Assembly (NCBI GenBank): GCA_903887415.1
Contig: CAISPO010000055.1
Span: forward strand, 1-64,000
DNA: 64,000 bases
Direction of reading: 5' to 3'
Origin: an uncultured Bacteroidota bacterium
GTDB lineage: Bacteria > Bacteroidota > Bacteroidia > Chitinophagales > Chitinophagaceae
Part shown: piece after piece, positions 9,735 to 18,447 of the stretch
How the letters are laid out: the number at the start of each line of letters is the position of its first letter
Position numbering within the stretch: the first letter of the stretch is position 1
Notes under the pieces: model-generated
What the model was told of the DNA's origin: nothing
Databases searched by the model: none
The model's input: only the letters and a program-made list of their open reading frames with translations
Translations under genes and position numbers: made by a program

Positions 9735-10808
9735 TTATAATGTTATATCGAATTTTTCTCCTGCTCCTCTCAGTTCTTCCACCACGCTGTCCACAACGGG
9801 AATACCACTGCCCATTCTTTCTTTTTCCATTTCCCGCTCCGGGTCGCCGGGTATCAAAACCCTGTCTGCGCCCGCGGGCTTTGCATTCCGGAAGCGGGTT
9901 ATCCAGTTGTCCATATGTTGTTTAAATTCATCTGCAGTACGAAAAGCATCTATCCTCATCGCGCCGAAGAAGTGGCCAAGTCCTTGTCCTGGCATATTTT
10001 CCGGCATCGGTACATAGGCCGGGAAAGGAGGCGCCCAGGGGCCGTAGCTGGCGCCGCTGAGCACTGCGGAAAAAATATCTACTATGCCGCCCAGTGCATA
10101 ACCTTTATGGCTGCCATGCTCCCGGTCACTGCCCAGCGGAAGCATGGACCCGCCTTTTTTCAGCTCATTTGCATTTGTCGAAGCATTTCCCGCGTTATCC
10201 TGCACCCAGCCCAAAGGTGCCATGGCATTCTTGCGCTGCAGTATTTCCAGCTTACCATTCGAGGCTGTCGTTGTCGCAAAATCAGCGACAAATGACGGCT
10301 CCTTTCCTGCTGGTATCGCTACAGCGATAGGGTTGGTGCCCAGCATACGCTCTACGGAAAATGTAGGCGCTACCAGTGCACTGGCATTGGTCATAGCAAT
10401 ACCTATCATATCATGCGGCAGGGCCATCATAGCATGATAGCCTGCTATGCCAAAATGGTTGCTGTTTCTTACACTTACCCATCCAGTGCCAACATTCTTC
10501 GCCTTATCTATCGCTACCTGCATAGCAAATGGCGCAACCACCAGTCCCAGCCCTGCATCGCCATCTACTACTGCCGTTGATGGGGTTTCATGTACGATCT
10601 TTATTGAGGGAGTTGCATTTACCCGTTTGGCTTCCCACAGCCGGATATAGCCGGTAAGCCGCGCAACGCCATGACTATCAACACCCCTGAGATCGGCGGA
10701 CAATAAAACTTTTGCAGCCAGGGACGCATCATTCTCAGGGCAACCCATTGCAATAAAAACAGAATAAGTAAAATGATATAAATGATCGTAAGAAAATGTT
10801 TGCGGCAT
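9735..10808 (-). CDS. Ldh family oxidoreductase (malate/L-lactate dehydrogenase type)
   Basis: This 357-residue enzyme belongs to the NAD(P)-dependent malate/L-sulfolactate/ureidoglycolate dehydrogenase family, which is unrelated to classical Rossmann-fold lactate dehydrogenases. Diagnostic segments are DLRGVDSHGVARL (about 34-46, with the catalytic His), VDGDAGLGLVVAPFAM, NSNHFGIAGYHAMMA (about 115-129), MLGTNPIAVAIPA and the GSHKGYALGGIVDIF motif near residue 235. It is cytoplasmic and should oxidise a 2-hydroxy acid to the 2-keto acid; members differ widely in substrate, so malate, lactate or an unusual hydroxy acid are all possible. It is monocistronic, divergent from the secreted-protein gene at 10956. 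Confidence 0.92.
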   Translation of the reverse strand: MPQTFSYDHLYHFTYSVFIAMGCPENDASLAAKVLLSADLRGVDSHGVARLTGYIRLWEAKRVNATPSIKIVHETPSTAVVDGDAGLGLVVAPFAMQVAIDKAKNVGTGWVSVRNSNHFGIAGYHAMMALPHDMIGIAMTNASALVAPTFSVERMLGTNPIAVAIPAGKEPSFVADFATTTASNGKLEILQRKNAMAPLGWVQDNAGNASTNANELKKGGSMLPLGSDREHGSHKGYALGGIVDIFSAVLSGASYGPWAPPFPAYVPMPENMPGQGLGHFFGAMRIDAFRTADEFKQHMDNWITRFRNAKPAGADRVLIPGDPEREMEKERMGSGIPVVDSVVEELRGAGEKFDITL

Positions 10809-10910
10809 GGGCGCAAATTACTTAGAAACCAATTCTGATAAAAAGGACATTTTGGTAACAAATGTGCATAACCATTTGCAGGAATGTTCCCCTGTAATGG
10901 TTATTATACC

Positions 10911-10918
10911 TACTTTTG
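10911..10918 (+). promoter_or_regulatory. -7 box before the FN3/TonB operon
   Basis: TACTTTTG followed by CG matches TAnnTTTG exactly, 37 bases before the start codon at 10956. No TTG stands at the expected -33 spacing, so activity may need an activator. Confidence 0.5.
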
Positions 10919-10955
10919 CGCCACAATATTCTAAAATCGATTCAATCCATTTAAA

Positions 10956-12518
10956 ATGAAAATTATTTCTACACTTGTTTTGTGTGCTGCTTTCGGATGC
11001 AGCGCAGTGGCGCAAACTACCATCACGAACGGCGGATTTGAGAATTGGGGGAACGCTAGCCCTGGAATTTCCGGACCAGTTGGCGAACCCACAAGTTGGT
11101 ATTCCAACAAATCGGGCGGAGGGCTTGCAGATCTTGGGCCGCAAACTTGCTTTAAAGACAGTATAGATCAACACTCTGGCCTTTACTGTGTAAAACTAAT
11201 TACAGAAAGTGGTATAGCAGTCGTGAATGGTGTTGTAACAACAGGTGTGGTAGATGCTCCTTCCGCGACAATAACCACTAAAGATAGTGGCTATGTCGGC
11301 ACTGTTAAATATGTATCATCCGGGACATCAACAGACGACAGGCGCATGGCTTTCACAGGACGCCCTGATAGCCTTGTTGGATGGTATAAATATACACCAG
11401 GCGGCAGTGGAGAAATGGGTAAGATACGTTGCATACTGCACACGGGCGATTACTTTGATCCTGAAACACCTACTAACTCTTATCACCCAATCACATTTGC
11501 TAACAGAATAGCAGATGATACATTTTTTACCCCATCTGCTACTGTAAGTACATGGACCCGTTTCAGTGTTCCGTTTACTTATTATAGCACCAGCAGTCCG
11601 ACATACATAATGATCAATGCAACCTCATCGGCCAACCAGGCAACTACCATATCGGGCAGTACACTTTGGCTTGACGATTTGGAAGTAGTGTATGCACCAG
11701 CAATCACATGCAATACCGTTACCAGCCTTGCTGCAAGTGCCATAACAGCCACAAGCGCCACTATTAGCTGGACAGCAGTTTCCGGGTCGCTGGGATATGT
11801 ATATGCGGTTGACATGAGCGCTACCCCTCCGGCCTCAGGCACATTTACTACATCCACAAGCGTATCTGTAACCGGCCTTACCGCCGGTACCGCTTATTAT
11901 GCACATGTATATGACAGTTGTGCTGTTGGCAGCGCATCGGGATGGGTAACAGTGCCATTTGCGACTACATCTGCCAGCGGCTGCAATGCAGTAACCAGCC
12001 TTGCCGCCAGCACCATTACCTCCAACTCCGCTACAATAACCTGGGGGGCACCATCTGGCTCTGTGGGTGCCGAATATGAAATAAATACGACTTCCTCTGA
12101 CCCAACAGATAATGGCACAGCTACCACAGCATCAACCTATAATGCTACTGGCCTTACTTCAGCTACTAATTACTACGCGCATGTTCGCGATAGCTGCGGG
12201 GCTACCTCGCTTTCAGCATGGGTCACAACACCGTTTACTACTTTGAGTACTGCCGGCTTCAATAACAGCGTTGCGCTCGGATTTGGTGTTACCGCTTACC
12301 CTAACCCGGTAAAAGATGAATTGACGATAAATATTACAGGTGTTGAAAACATCTCCGGCCGCATTGAACTCATGGATTTATCAGGCCGTATCATTAAAGC
12401 CGTGGCCGTGAATACAGACGTTGCAAATATGAGCATGTCGGGTCTCCCTGCCGGGGTTTACGTTATACGGTACACTGACTCAAAACATACACAAACAATA
12501 AAGGTTAGCAAACAATAA
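10956..12518 (+). CDS. Secreted T9SS type A protein with two fibronectin type III domains
   Basis: A 520-residue exported protein with signal peptide (residues 1-20, ending SAVAQ). Residues about 22-250 form a carbohydrate-binding-like jelly roll (TITNGGFENWGN opening, PDSLVGWYKYTPGG, SGSTLWLDDLEVVY ending) of the type named PCMD or Glyco_hydro-associated in Bacteroidetes. Two FN3 repeats follow (about 252-335 and 340-425), each with the CNAVTSLAASxIT opening, and the last 75 residues are a T9SS type A sorting domain with a GLPAGVYVIRYTDSKH ending. No catalytic residues were seen. The gene lies 16 bases upstream of a TonB-dependent receptor gene and is surely co-transcribed with it, which suggests a secreted binding protein feeding that receptor. 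Confidence 0.88.
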   Translation: MKIISTLVLCAAFGCSAVAQTTITNGGFENWGNASPGISGPVGEPTSWYSNKSGGGLADLGPQTCFKDSIDQHSGLYCVKLITESGIAVVNGVVTTGVVDAPSATITTKDSGYVGTVKYVSSGTSTDDRRMAFTGRPDSLVGWYKYTPGGSGEMGKIRCILHTGDYFDPETPTNSYHPITFANRIADDTFFTPSATVSTWTRFSVPFTYYSTSSPTYIMINATSSANQATTISGSTLWLDDLEVVYAPAITCNTVTSLAASAITATSATISWTAVSGSLGYVYAVDMSATPPASGTFTTSTSVSVTGLTAGTAYYAHVYDSCAVGSASGWVTVPFATTSASGCNAVTSLAASTITSNSATITWGAPSGSVGAEYEINTTSSDPTDNGTATTASTYNATGLTSATNYYAHVRDSCGATSLSAWVTTPFTTLSTAGFNNSVALGFGVTAYPNPVKDELTINITGVENISGRIELMDLSGRIIKAVAVNTDVANMSMSGLPAGVYVIRYTDSKHTQTIKVSKQ

Positions 12519-12534
12519 AACTATATTTCAGGGA

Positions 12535-15045
12535 ATGTTTTTTAGAACACTTGCTGTTTGCACAGCATTAACGGTGATGGCTACCTTTAATTCACCTGCG
12601 CAAACTACAGGTGTTCTGAAAGGCAGGGTTACGACCTCAAGCAACAACGAAGCACTCACTAATGCCACCATTCGGCTTGTGAATAATCCTGCCAAGGGGA
12701 CAGTAACTGACCCTGACGGTATTTATTCGCTGGTGCTGGACACCGGGTATCAAAAACTGACATGTGAATATATAGGGCTGTTGCCTGACACATTTGTCGT
12801 GCATATTAGCAAAGACGCCATTACCGATAAGAACATTCCGCTACAGCCATCCTCCGGATTATTGAACACTGTGGTGATTTCCTCAGGAAAATTCAACCAG
12901 AAACTAAATGAGCTGACCGTATCAATGGAGGTGCTTAAGCCTGCAATGATCGCCAATAAAAACACTACCAGTATAGAAACAGCATTGGAGCAAGTACCCG
13001 GCGTTACCATTATTGACAATGACCCACAAATACGCGGCGGCAGCGGTTTCACATTTGGGGTTGGCAGCAGGGTGGCAATTTTACTTGATGGCCTTCCCAT
13101 GTTAAGTGCGGATGCGGGCAGGCCGGAATGGAATTACATGCCTGTAGAGAATATATCGCAGGTGGAGGTGATAAAGGGTACATCGTCGGTACTCTATGGA
13201 TCATCGGCTATAAACGGAGTGATCAATCTGCGTACAGCCTATCCTACAAGCGAACCAAAAACCATTATCAGTTATTCAGCGGGCGGTTATAGCGCACCGG
13301 CGCAACCGGCACAAAACTGGTACGACGGCTCCATACCCGGCTTTACGAACCTCAACTTTCTTCATTCAGAAATAATAAACAAAAACATAGACTTCGTAAT
13401 AGGGGGCAATTTCAATATTGACCAGGGATATATCGGGCCTCCACCGGCCCAAGGCTACCTGCCACAATACGTAAAAACCGCCTTTCTGCTCCCTGATACT
13501 ACCCCCGGCCTTTCTAATAAAGATATGCTGAAAGAAAGGGCACGGCTAAATTTCAATCTTCGATTCCGAAATAAAAAAATAACCGGCCTCAGCTATGGTA
13601 TTAATGGCAATGGCATGCTTAATAAAACAAATATGCCCCTGGCGTGGCTGAACGATTCATCGGGACTGTATAAAGCATATCCGGGGGCCGTACTATTGGA
13701 AAACCAGACCTATTATAATATCGATCCCTTTATAAGATATGATGCCGGCAACGGGGTGGTACACAGCTTACAGGCCAGGGTCTTTCATACCAATGATCAA
13801 GTGACTGGCAACCAACTGAAAGGCGATACGTTGACCGGCAGTAACCGATCGCCTGGAGATACAGTATCTAACCAATCTACCCGCGGCACCGTATATTATG
13901 CAGAATACCAGTTGCAAAAAAAATATCCTGACCTTGATGCTACATTCACCGGAGGTGTCGTGGCTAATATCGCTACATCACATTCCCAGATATACGACTC
14001 GAGTGGAACCCCAGACAATAGAATGACTAACCTCGCCGGATATATACAGCTTGACAAAAAAGCATGGGACATACTGAACTTATCCGGAGGTGTCAGGTAC
14101 GAATACTATCAGACAAATAATCAACAGGGTGTTTCTACTCCCATATACAGGGCTGGCGCCAGCCTGCAGATACTACCCGGCACCTGGATACGCACATCCA
14201 TAGGCGACGGCTTTCGTTATCCCACCATCACGGAAAGATTTATAACTGACAAAGCGGGACTCTTTGGTATATTCCCTAATCCGGGTTTACAACCGGAGAC
14301 TAGCAGGAATTTCGAATTGGGTATCAAGCAGGGTTTTAAGATAGGCAATTGCATGGGGTATTTTGACCTTGCAGGCTTTCAGCAAAACTATCACAATACT
14401 ATCGAATATCTGTTTGGCACGTGGGACCCAAGTGTAGCAATAGTCGGTTTTAAATTTGTAAATACCGGCGATTCCAGGGTTAGTGGCGTTGATATGTCTA
14501 TGGCTTGCTCTACGCCGGAAAGCAACAAAAATTTTGGACTAACCGCATTGGTGGGGTACACTTATATTGACCCGGTATGTCTGAATCCAAACTATGTTTA
14601 CGATACCACTCATAACCTTTCCGGTACCACCGTCGCCAATACATTTAAAAACACAAGCCTGAACCCGGCCGGAAATGTATTGAAATACAGATTTAAGAAT
14701 ATGGTCAAGCTGGACATCGAAGCACGCGTGCATAAGTTCGCGGCGGGTGTGAGCTATCGGTATTACAGCAAAATGCAGAATATTGATACTGCATTTGCTG
14801 AAATAGAGGGCCTTACAAATACTATCAACGGCGTCTATTCACAATTTCAATCTATTAGCATCGTCAATTACTGGCAAACGCATAAAAGTTTCAGTATTTT
14901 TGATGCACGCATCAGCTACAAGCTCAGCCTGAAACATAAGCTGTCTGTGATCTGCAACAACATCTTCAATGTAGCGTACTTCCTCAGGCCTCTGAAAATA
15001 GAGCCGCCGCGTACAACTTCGGTACAATATGTATATACCTTTTAA
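12535..15045 (+). CDS. TonB-dependent outer-membrane receptor
   Basis: An 836-residue energised transporter. After a signal peptide (about 1-22) comes a carboxypeptidase-regulatory-like domain (about 24-110; VLKGRVTTSSNNEALTNATI), typical of Bacteroidetes TonB receptors. The plug (about 125-235) has ALEQVPGVTIIDNDPQIRGG and VEVIKGTSSVLYGSSAINGV. The rest is a 22-strand barrel, ending with FNVAYFLRPLKIEPPRTTSV and an aromatic terminal strand. No extended SusC signature is seen and no SusD gene is adjacent, so it is more like a siderophore, cobalamin or peptide receptor than a glycan importer. No riboswitch is visible in the 16-base spacer upstream. It forms an operon with the FN3 protein before it. 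Confidence 0.94.
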   Translation: MFFRTLAVCTALTVMATFNSPAQTTGVLKGRVTTSSNNEALTNATIRLVNNPAKGTVTDPDGIYSLVLDTGYQKLTCEYIGLLPDTFVVHISKDAITDKNIPLQPSSGLLNTVVISSGKFNQKLNELTVSMEVLKPAMIANKNTTSIETALEQVPGVTIIDNDPQIRGGSGFTFGVGSRVAILLDGLPMLSADAGRPEWNYMPVENISQVEVIKGTSSVLYGSSAINGVINLRTAYPTSEPKTIISYSAGGYSAPAQPAQNWYDGSIPGFTNLNFLHSEIINKNIDFVIGGNFNIDQGYIGPPPAQGYLPQYVKTAFLLPDTTPGLSNKDMLKERARLNFNLRFRNKKITGLSYGINGNGMLNKTNMPLAWLNDSSGLYKAYPGAVLLENQTYYNIDPFIRYDAGNGVVHSLQARVFHTNDQVTGNQLKGDTLTGSNRSPGDTVSNQSTRGTVYYAEYQLQKKYPDLDATFTGGVVANIATSHSQIYDSSGTPDNRMTNLAGYIQLDKKAWDILNLSGGVRYEYYQTNNQQGVSTPIYRAGASLQILPGTWIRTSIGDGFRYPTITERFITDKAGLFGIFPNPGLQPETSRNFELGIKQGFKIGNCMGYFDLAGFQQNYHNTIEYLFGTWDPSVAIVGFKFVNTGDSRVSGVDMSMACSTPESNKNFGLTALVGYTYIDPVCLNPNYVYDTTHNLSGTTVANTFKNTSLNPAGNVLKYRFKNMVKLDIEARVHKFAAGVSYRYYSKMQNIDTAFAEIEGLTNTINGVYSQFQSISIVNYWQTHKSFSIFDARISYKLSLKHKLSVICNNIFNVAYFLRPLKIEPPRTTSVQYVYTF

Positions 15046-15059
15046 GGGGAGAATTCAGT

Positions 15060-15533
15060 TTAGTAATAAGAAAGCGTACCGTCGAACTGCCCATTAGTAA
15101 CAGTAGTACCGTCAGCCGTAGTAAGAGAAAATTTCCCTTCAAATCTGCCTGATGATGATTTTTCAACCACCTGTATCCAGCCAGATACCGCCGCTGTGCC
15201 ACCGCTGCCCGAAGCAGAGGTAACTACCGATGCCGTAGCGCTGCCCGGTACGGCATAATAACCCTCCGCATTCGGAACCCTAAGTGTAATACTTGGCTGT
15301 GTAGCAGTGCCGGGAGTGTAAATACTGGTAGTGCTCGTAATGATCGTCATCTGTGGGTTATGGGTAGTAGTATCTGCATGAAAGATAACCGCAGGCGTGC
15401 CCGATGCCGAATACGCGATCGTATCTATTGTTCCAACAACACTATTTGGATAGTCCGTTTGCTTATCGCAGCCGGTGAAAGAGTATAAACATATTATTGC
15501 AAGGGAAACAAAAACAAGTATTTTTTTCATCAT
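15060..15533 (-). CDS. Lipoprotein of unknown function
   Basis: I chose the ATG at 15533 (MMKKILVFVSL), since the codons before it lack a signal-peptide start. The product (157 residues) has a signal ending in a lipobox (SFTGC, Cys about residue 22). The mature part is small-residue and Thr/Ser-rich beta structure with repeats such as PSITLRVPNAEGYYAVPG and ASGSGGTAAVSGWIQVV, and it ends in GTLSYY. The pattern resembles other Bacteroidetes outer-membrane lipoproteins of unknown role. It runs convergently to the TonB receptor gene, with only 14 bases between the stops. Confidence 0.8.
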   Translation of the reverse strand: MMKKILVFVSLAIICLYSFTGCDKQTDYPNSVVGTIDTIAYSASGTPAVIFHADTTTHNPQMTIITSTTSIYTPGTATQPSITLRVPNAEGYYAVPGSATASVVTSASGSGGTAAVSGWIQVVEKSSSGRFEGKFSLTTADGTTVTNGQFDGTLSYY

Positions 15534-15644
15534 CGTTTTGATTATAAAGGCGAAAGATAATAAAAAATACGTTTTTGCAGCAATTGCAGCAAATGTTCTG
15601 TTCAAAAAATCAATAAATGGGAGACGAGCGCCGGAAAGCTGCTA

Positions 15645-15801
15645 TTACTTATAACCGAAATTCGCTGAAAACTTTTTAGCTTCTTCAACCTTTCCAAACA
15701 ACGGGACAACATACTTTTTCAAATCATTATTGATTACCGCATGAGGAAACAGCTCGGAAAAAATCTTCTTAATTCCCCCTATTGTCTTTCGTTGCTCTCA
15801 T
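15645..15801 (-). pseudogene. Remnant of a small gene with a probable frameshift
   Basis: On the minus strand an ATG at 15801 opens MRATKDNRG and then hits a stop. One base out of phase, the same strand reads on for about 44 good codons, including KKIFSELFPHAVINNDLKKY and ending KKFSANFGYK before TAA at 15645. Removing one G from the run of five near 15771 would join the two into a roughly 51-residue ORF. It lies just downstream of hicA on the same strand. I do not recognise the product; it may be a decayed accessory gene of the toxin-antitoxin locus. Confidence 0.4.
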
Positions 15802-15825
15802 AGTATGAATTCAAAAAGCTTGCTC

Positions 15826-16056
15826 TTATTTTCTAAGAAATTTTTCATATTCATCTGATGATAACTCTGCCTGCTTTAAAATGTCAAGAATCAGCGACCG
15901 TTTCAAATCTGAGCTACCATGAAACGGAATAGTTGTATATCTGCCATCAGGATGACGGTAAAACTTGTGACTACCTTTTTGACGGATAAATGAAAAACCC
16001 ATTTTCAATAAAATCCGCTCAAGCGACCTTGCATCGGTAAGTGGAAATCGGCTCAT
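15826..16056 (-). CDS. hicA: Type II toxin-antitoxin mRNA interferase, HicA family
   Basis: This 76-residue toxin belongs to the HicA/YcfA family, a double-stranded-RNA-binding fold that cleaves mRNA. The family core LLKMGFSFIRQKGSHKFYRH (about 17-36) contains the catalytic His of GSHKFY, followed by TTIPFHGSSDLKRSLILDIL (about 42-61). Length is typical and no key residue is missing. It overlaps the upstream hicB by 4 bases (ATGA-type), so antitoxin is made first and translation is coupled. Confidence 0.93.
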   Translation of the reverse strand: MSRFPLTDARSLERILLKMGFSFIRQKGSHKFYRHPDGRYTTIPFHGSSDLKRSLILDILKQAELSSDEYEKFLRK

Positions 16057-16280
16057 CTATCCACCATTATTTGTTGAAGCCCGACAAATTCAGGTAAACA
16101 TGCCAATTCTTCATCAGTTAATTCTTCAAGGCATAACTCCACCACTTCTTTAAGGTTAGTATTCAATTCGTCAAGAGTTTCTGCCTGGGTATGGGCACCC
16201 GGCAAAGCGGGAACCCGTGCCGTATATCCGCCCGACTCATTGTCGCGTTCTATTTGCGCTGTAAAAGAATAACGTTGCAT
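16053..16280 (-). CDS. hicB: Type II toxin-antitoxin antitoxin, HicB family (short form)
   Basis: A 75-residue HicB antitoxin. The partial RNase H-like fold is visible in YSFTAQIERDNESGGYTARV followed by PALPGAHTQAETLDELNTNL, and the helix LKEVVELCLEE. The C-terminal helix-turn-helix or ribbon-helix-helix DNA-binding domain found in longer HicB proteins is absent, so autoregulation may be weak or use a different mode. I took the ATG at 16280 over a TTG two codons upstream. It is the first gene of the hicBA operon, divergent from the ABC-F gene. Confidence 0.9.
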   Translation of the reverse strand: MQRYSFTAQIERDNESGGYTARVPALPGAHTQAETLDELNTNLKEVVELCLEELTDEELACLPEFVGLQQIMVDR

Positions 16281-16367
16281 ATTCAAATTTACACCAAAAA
16301 ATTATATCTCTTATCAACCTATCCACCTTTTAACTTATCTCCCTATCAACCTCTCATGTTATCCTCG

Positions 16368-16375
16368 TACCTTTG
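16368..16375 (+). promoter_or_regulatory. -7 box before the ABC-F gene
   Basis: TACCTTTG followed by CG matches the Bacteroidetes -7 element exactly, only 9 bases before the ATG at 16384, which predicts a leaderless or nearly leaderless mRNA. The AT-rich stretch just upstream (about 16300-16365) is made of imperfect repeats of the words TATCAACCT and CTTATCT. Confidence 0.55.
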
Positions 16376-16383
16376 CGCCTCTT

Positions 16384-18288
16384 ATGCACTACGTTTCAGC
16401 AGACCGGATCAGCAAATCTTACGGAATAAAGCCTCTTTTCACCAATATCACTTTTCACATTAGCGAAGGGGATAAAATAGCCCTTATTGCCCGTAATGGC
16501 AGCGGCAAGTCAACACTGCTCAAAATACTCGCAGGAAAAGACACACTGGATGATGGCACACTTTGGGTGCATAAGGACGTTACCGTGGCGTTGTTTGAGC
16601 AGGAGCCACAGTTTGCAGAAGAACTGTCTGTGCTGGATAATATCTTTCATTACCGGCACCCTGTTGCCGAGGCAATGCGCAATTATGAGAAGATACTTGC
16701 TGATGGATCCAAAGACCACGTAGCGCTTTCGGCCGCCCTGGCCAAAATAGATGAGCTCGGCGCATGGGATTTTGAAGCCAAGGTGCACCAGATACTCAAT
16801 AAGCTCAACATAAAAGAGCTGGACCAGAAAGTAAAAACGCTCTCCGGCGGACAGCGCAAGCGGGTAGCGCTTGCACAAGTGCTCATAGATATTGGTTTTG
16901 AACACAAGCATGTGCTGCTGATAATGGACGAGCCCACCAACCACTTGGATGTGGGTATGGTAGAATGGCTGGAGAATTACCTCAACCAGCAAAAGGTAAC
17001 GCTGCTGATGGTAACCCACGACCGCTACTTCCTGGAAGATGTGTGCGATGAAATATGGGAACTGGACAACGAGGTGCTCTACACTTACGAAGGCGACTAC
17101 CAGTCTTACCTGGAGAAGAAAGCGGCGCGTATAGAAAACACAATTGCCAACATAGATAAAGCACGCAACCAGTTTCGCAAAGAGCTGGAATGGATGCGCA
17201 AGCAGCCCAAGGCAAGAACCACTAAATCAAAGAGCAGGCAAGACAACTTCTATGAGATAGAAACCAAAGCCAAGCAAAAGGTAGTGGACAACCAGGTGGA
17301 GCTGCAAATGAAGATGAGCCGCCTGGGCGGCAAAATAGCCGAGCTGAAGAAAGTATATAAAAGCTATGGGGATAAAGTAATACTGAAAGGCTTTGATTAT
17401 ACCTTCAAAAAAGGTGAGCGTATTGGCATCATAGGCCAGAATGGCGCAGGCAAAAGCACCTTTCTGCAGATGCTACAGGGCCTGGAACCGCAGGACAGCG
17501 GCAAAATAAACATTGGCGAAACGGTGATTTTCGGCAACTTCTCGCAGCAGGGCTTGGAAATAAAAGAGGATATGCGGCTGATAGAATTCGTGAAAAACAT
17601 AGCCGAAAACTTCCCCCTCGCTGATGGAAGCACGATCACAGCTTCGCAATTCCTGACGCTTTTCCTTTTCCCGCCGGAGCAGCAATATACCTACCTTTCC
17701 AAGCTGAGCGGGGGCGAGAAAAAACGCCTGCAACTGCTGGCCGTCCTCTTCCGAAACCCCAACTTCCTTATTCTTGATGAGCCCACTAACGACCTCGACC
17801 TCCCTACCCTTTCTGTGCTTGAAAACTTCCTGGATGACTATCCTGGCTGCCTCGTCATTGTATCGCACGACAGGTACTTTATGGATCGGCTGGTGGACCA
17901 TTTGTTCGTGTTTGAAGGCGATGGCGTAGTACGCGATTTCCCCGGCAATTATTCCAATTACCGCATAGAAGAAAGAGCAAAAGAAAAGAAGATCCCGATC
18001 ACCGGAACTAAAAAAGCGGAGGACGAAGTGCCCAAGCCGGTGGCAAAACCCGTTGCCGTGATTCCTGAAAAAAAGAAGTTCTCTTTTAAAGACAAGCGGG
18101 AATACGACCAACTGGAAAAAGAGATAGCCGCACTGGAAGCAGAGAAAGTAACCATCACCGAAAAAATGATGGACGCAAACCTCAACTACGACCAGGTGCA
18201 GCAGCTCAGCAACCGCATGGTGCATATCACCCAATTACTCGAAGAAAAAGAAATGCGCTGGCTGGAGCTGAGTGAGTATATTTCTTAG
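16384..18288 (+). CDS. ABC-F family ATPase (Uup-like)
   Basis: A 634-residue soluble protein with two ABC cassettes in tandem and no membrane segment. Cassette 1 has Walker A RNGSGKSTLL (about 38-47), signature LSGGQRKRVALAQVL (about 154-168) and Walker B LLIMDEPTNHLD. The linker (about 235-315) is a charged coiled coil, the P-site tRNA-interaction motif region. Cassette 2 has GQNGAGKSTFLQM (about 351-363), LSGGEKKRLQLLAVL and FLILDEPTNDLDL. A C-terminal coiled coil (about 560-634) resembles the Uup DNA/ribosome-binding tail. ABC-F proteins act on ribosomes to rescue stalling; the C-terminal extension and EPTND variant fit Uup better than EttA. It is monocistronic. Confidence 0.94.
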   Translation: MHYVSADRISKSYGIKPLFTNITFHISEGDKIALIARNGSGKSTLLKILAGKDTLDDGTLWVHKDVTVALFEQEPQFAEELSVLDNIFHYRHPVAEAMRNYEKILADGSKDHVALSAALAKIDELGAWDFEAKVHQILNKLNIKELDQKVKTLSGGQRKRVALAQVLIDIGFEHKHVLLIMDEPTNHLDVGMVEWLENYLNQQKVTLLMVTHDRYFLEDVCDEIWELDNEVLYTYEGDYQSYLEKKAARIENTIANIDKARNQFRKELEWMRKQPKARTTKSKSRQDNFYEIETKAKQKVVDNQVELQMKMSRLGGKIAELKKVYKSYGDKVILKGFDYTFKKGERIGIIGQNGAGKSTFLQMLQGLEPQDSGKINIGETVIFGNFSQQGLEIKEDMRLIEFVKNIAENFPLADGSTITASQFLTLFLFPPEQQYTYLSKLSGGEKKRLQLLAVLFRNPNFLILDEPTNDLDLPTLSVLENFLDDYPGCLVIVSHDRYFMDRLVDHLFVFEGDGVVRDFPGNYSNYRIEERAKEKKIPITGTKKAEDEVPKPVAKPVAVIPEKKKFSFKDKREYDQLEKEIAALEAEKVTITEKMMDANLNYDQVQQLSNRMVHITQLLEEKEMRWLELSEYIS

Positions 18289-18414
18289 CAGTAAAAGTAG
18301 TAGCCGCTAATAATATCCGTAACTCATCCTACTTCACCCGCTCCCTCGGAGAGGAACGGGGAGAAGTCGCTGTTAATATTTCTATATAAAATTCCTCCAA
18401 CGGGTATTTTCCTC

Positions 18415-18422
18415 TATTTTTG
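18415..18422 (+). promoter_or_regulatory. -7 box before the LolA-like gene
   Basis: TATTTTTG matches TAnnTTTG exactly, 26 bases before the ATG at 18448. No TTG is visible at -33. Confidence 0.45.
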
Positions 18423-18447
18423 CACTCTAAAATTTAAAAAACGAAAG

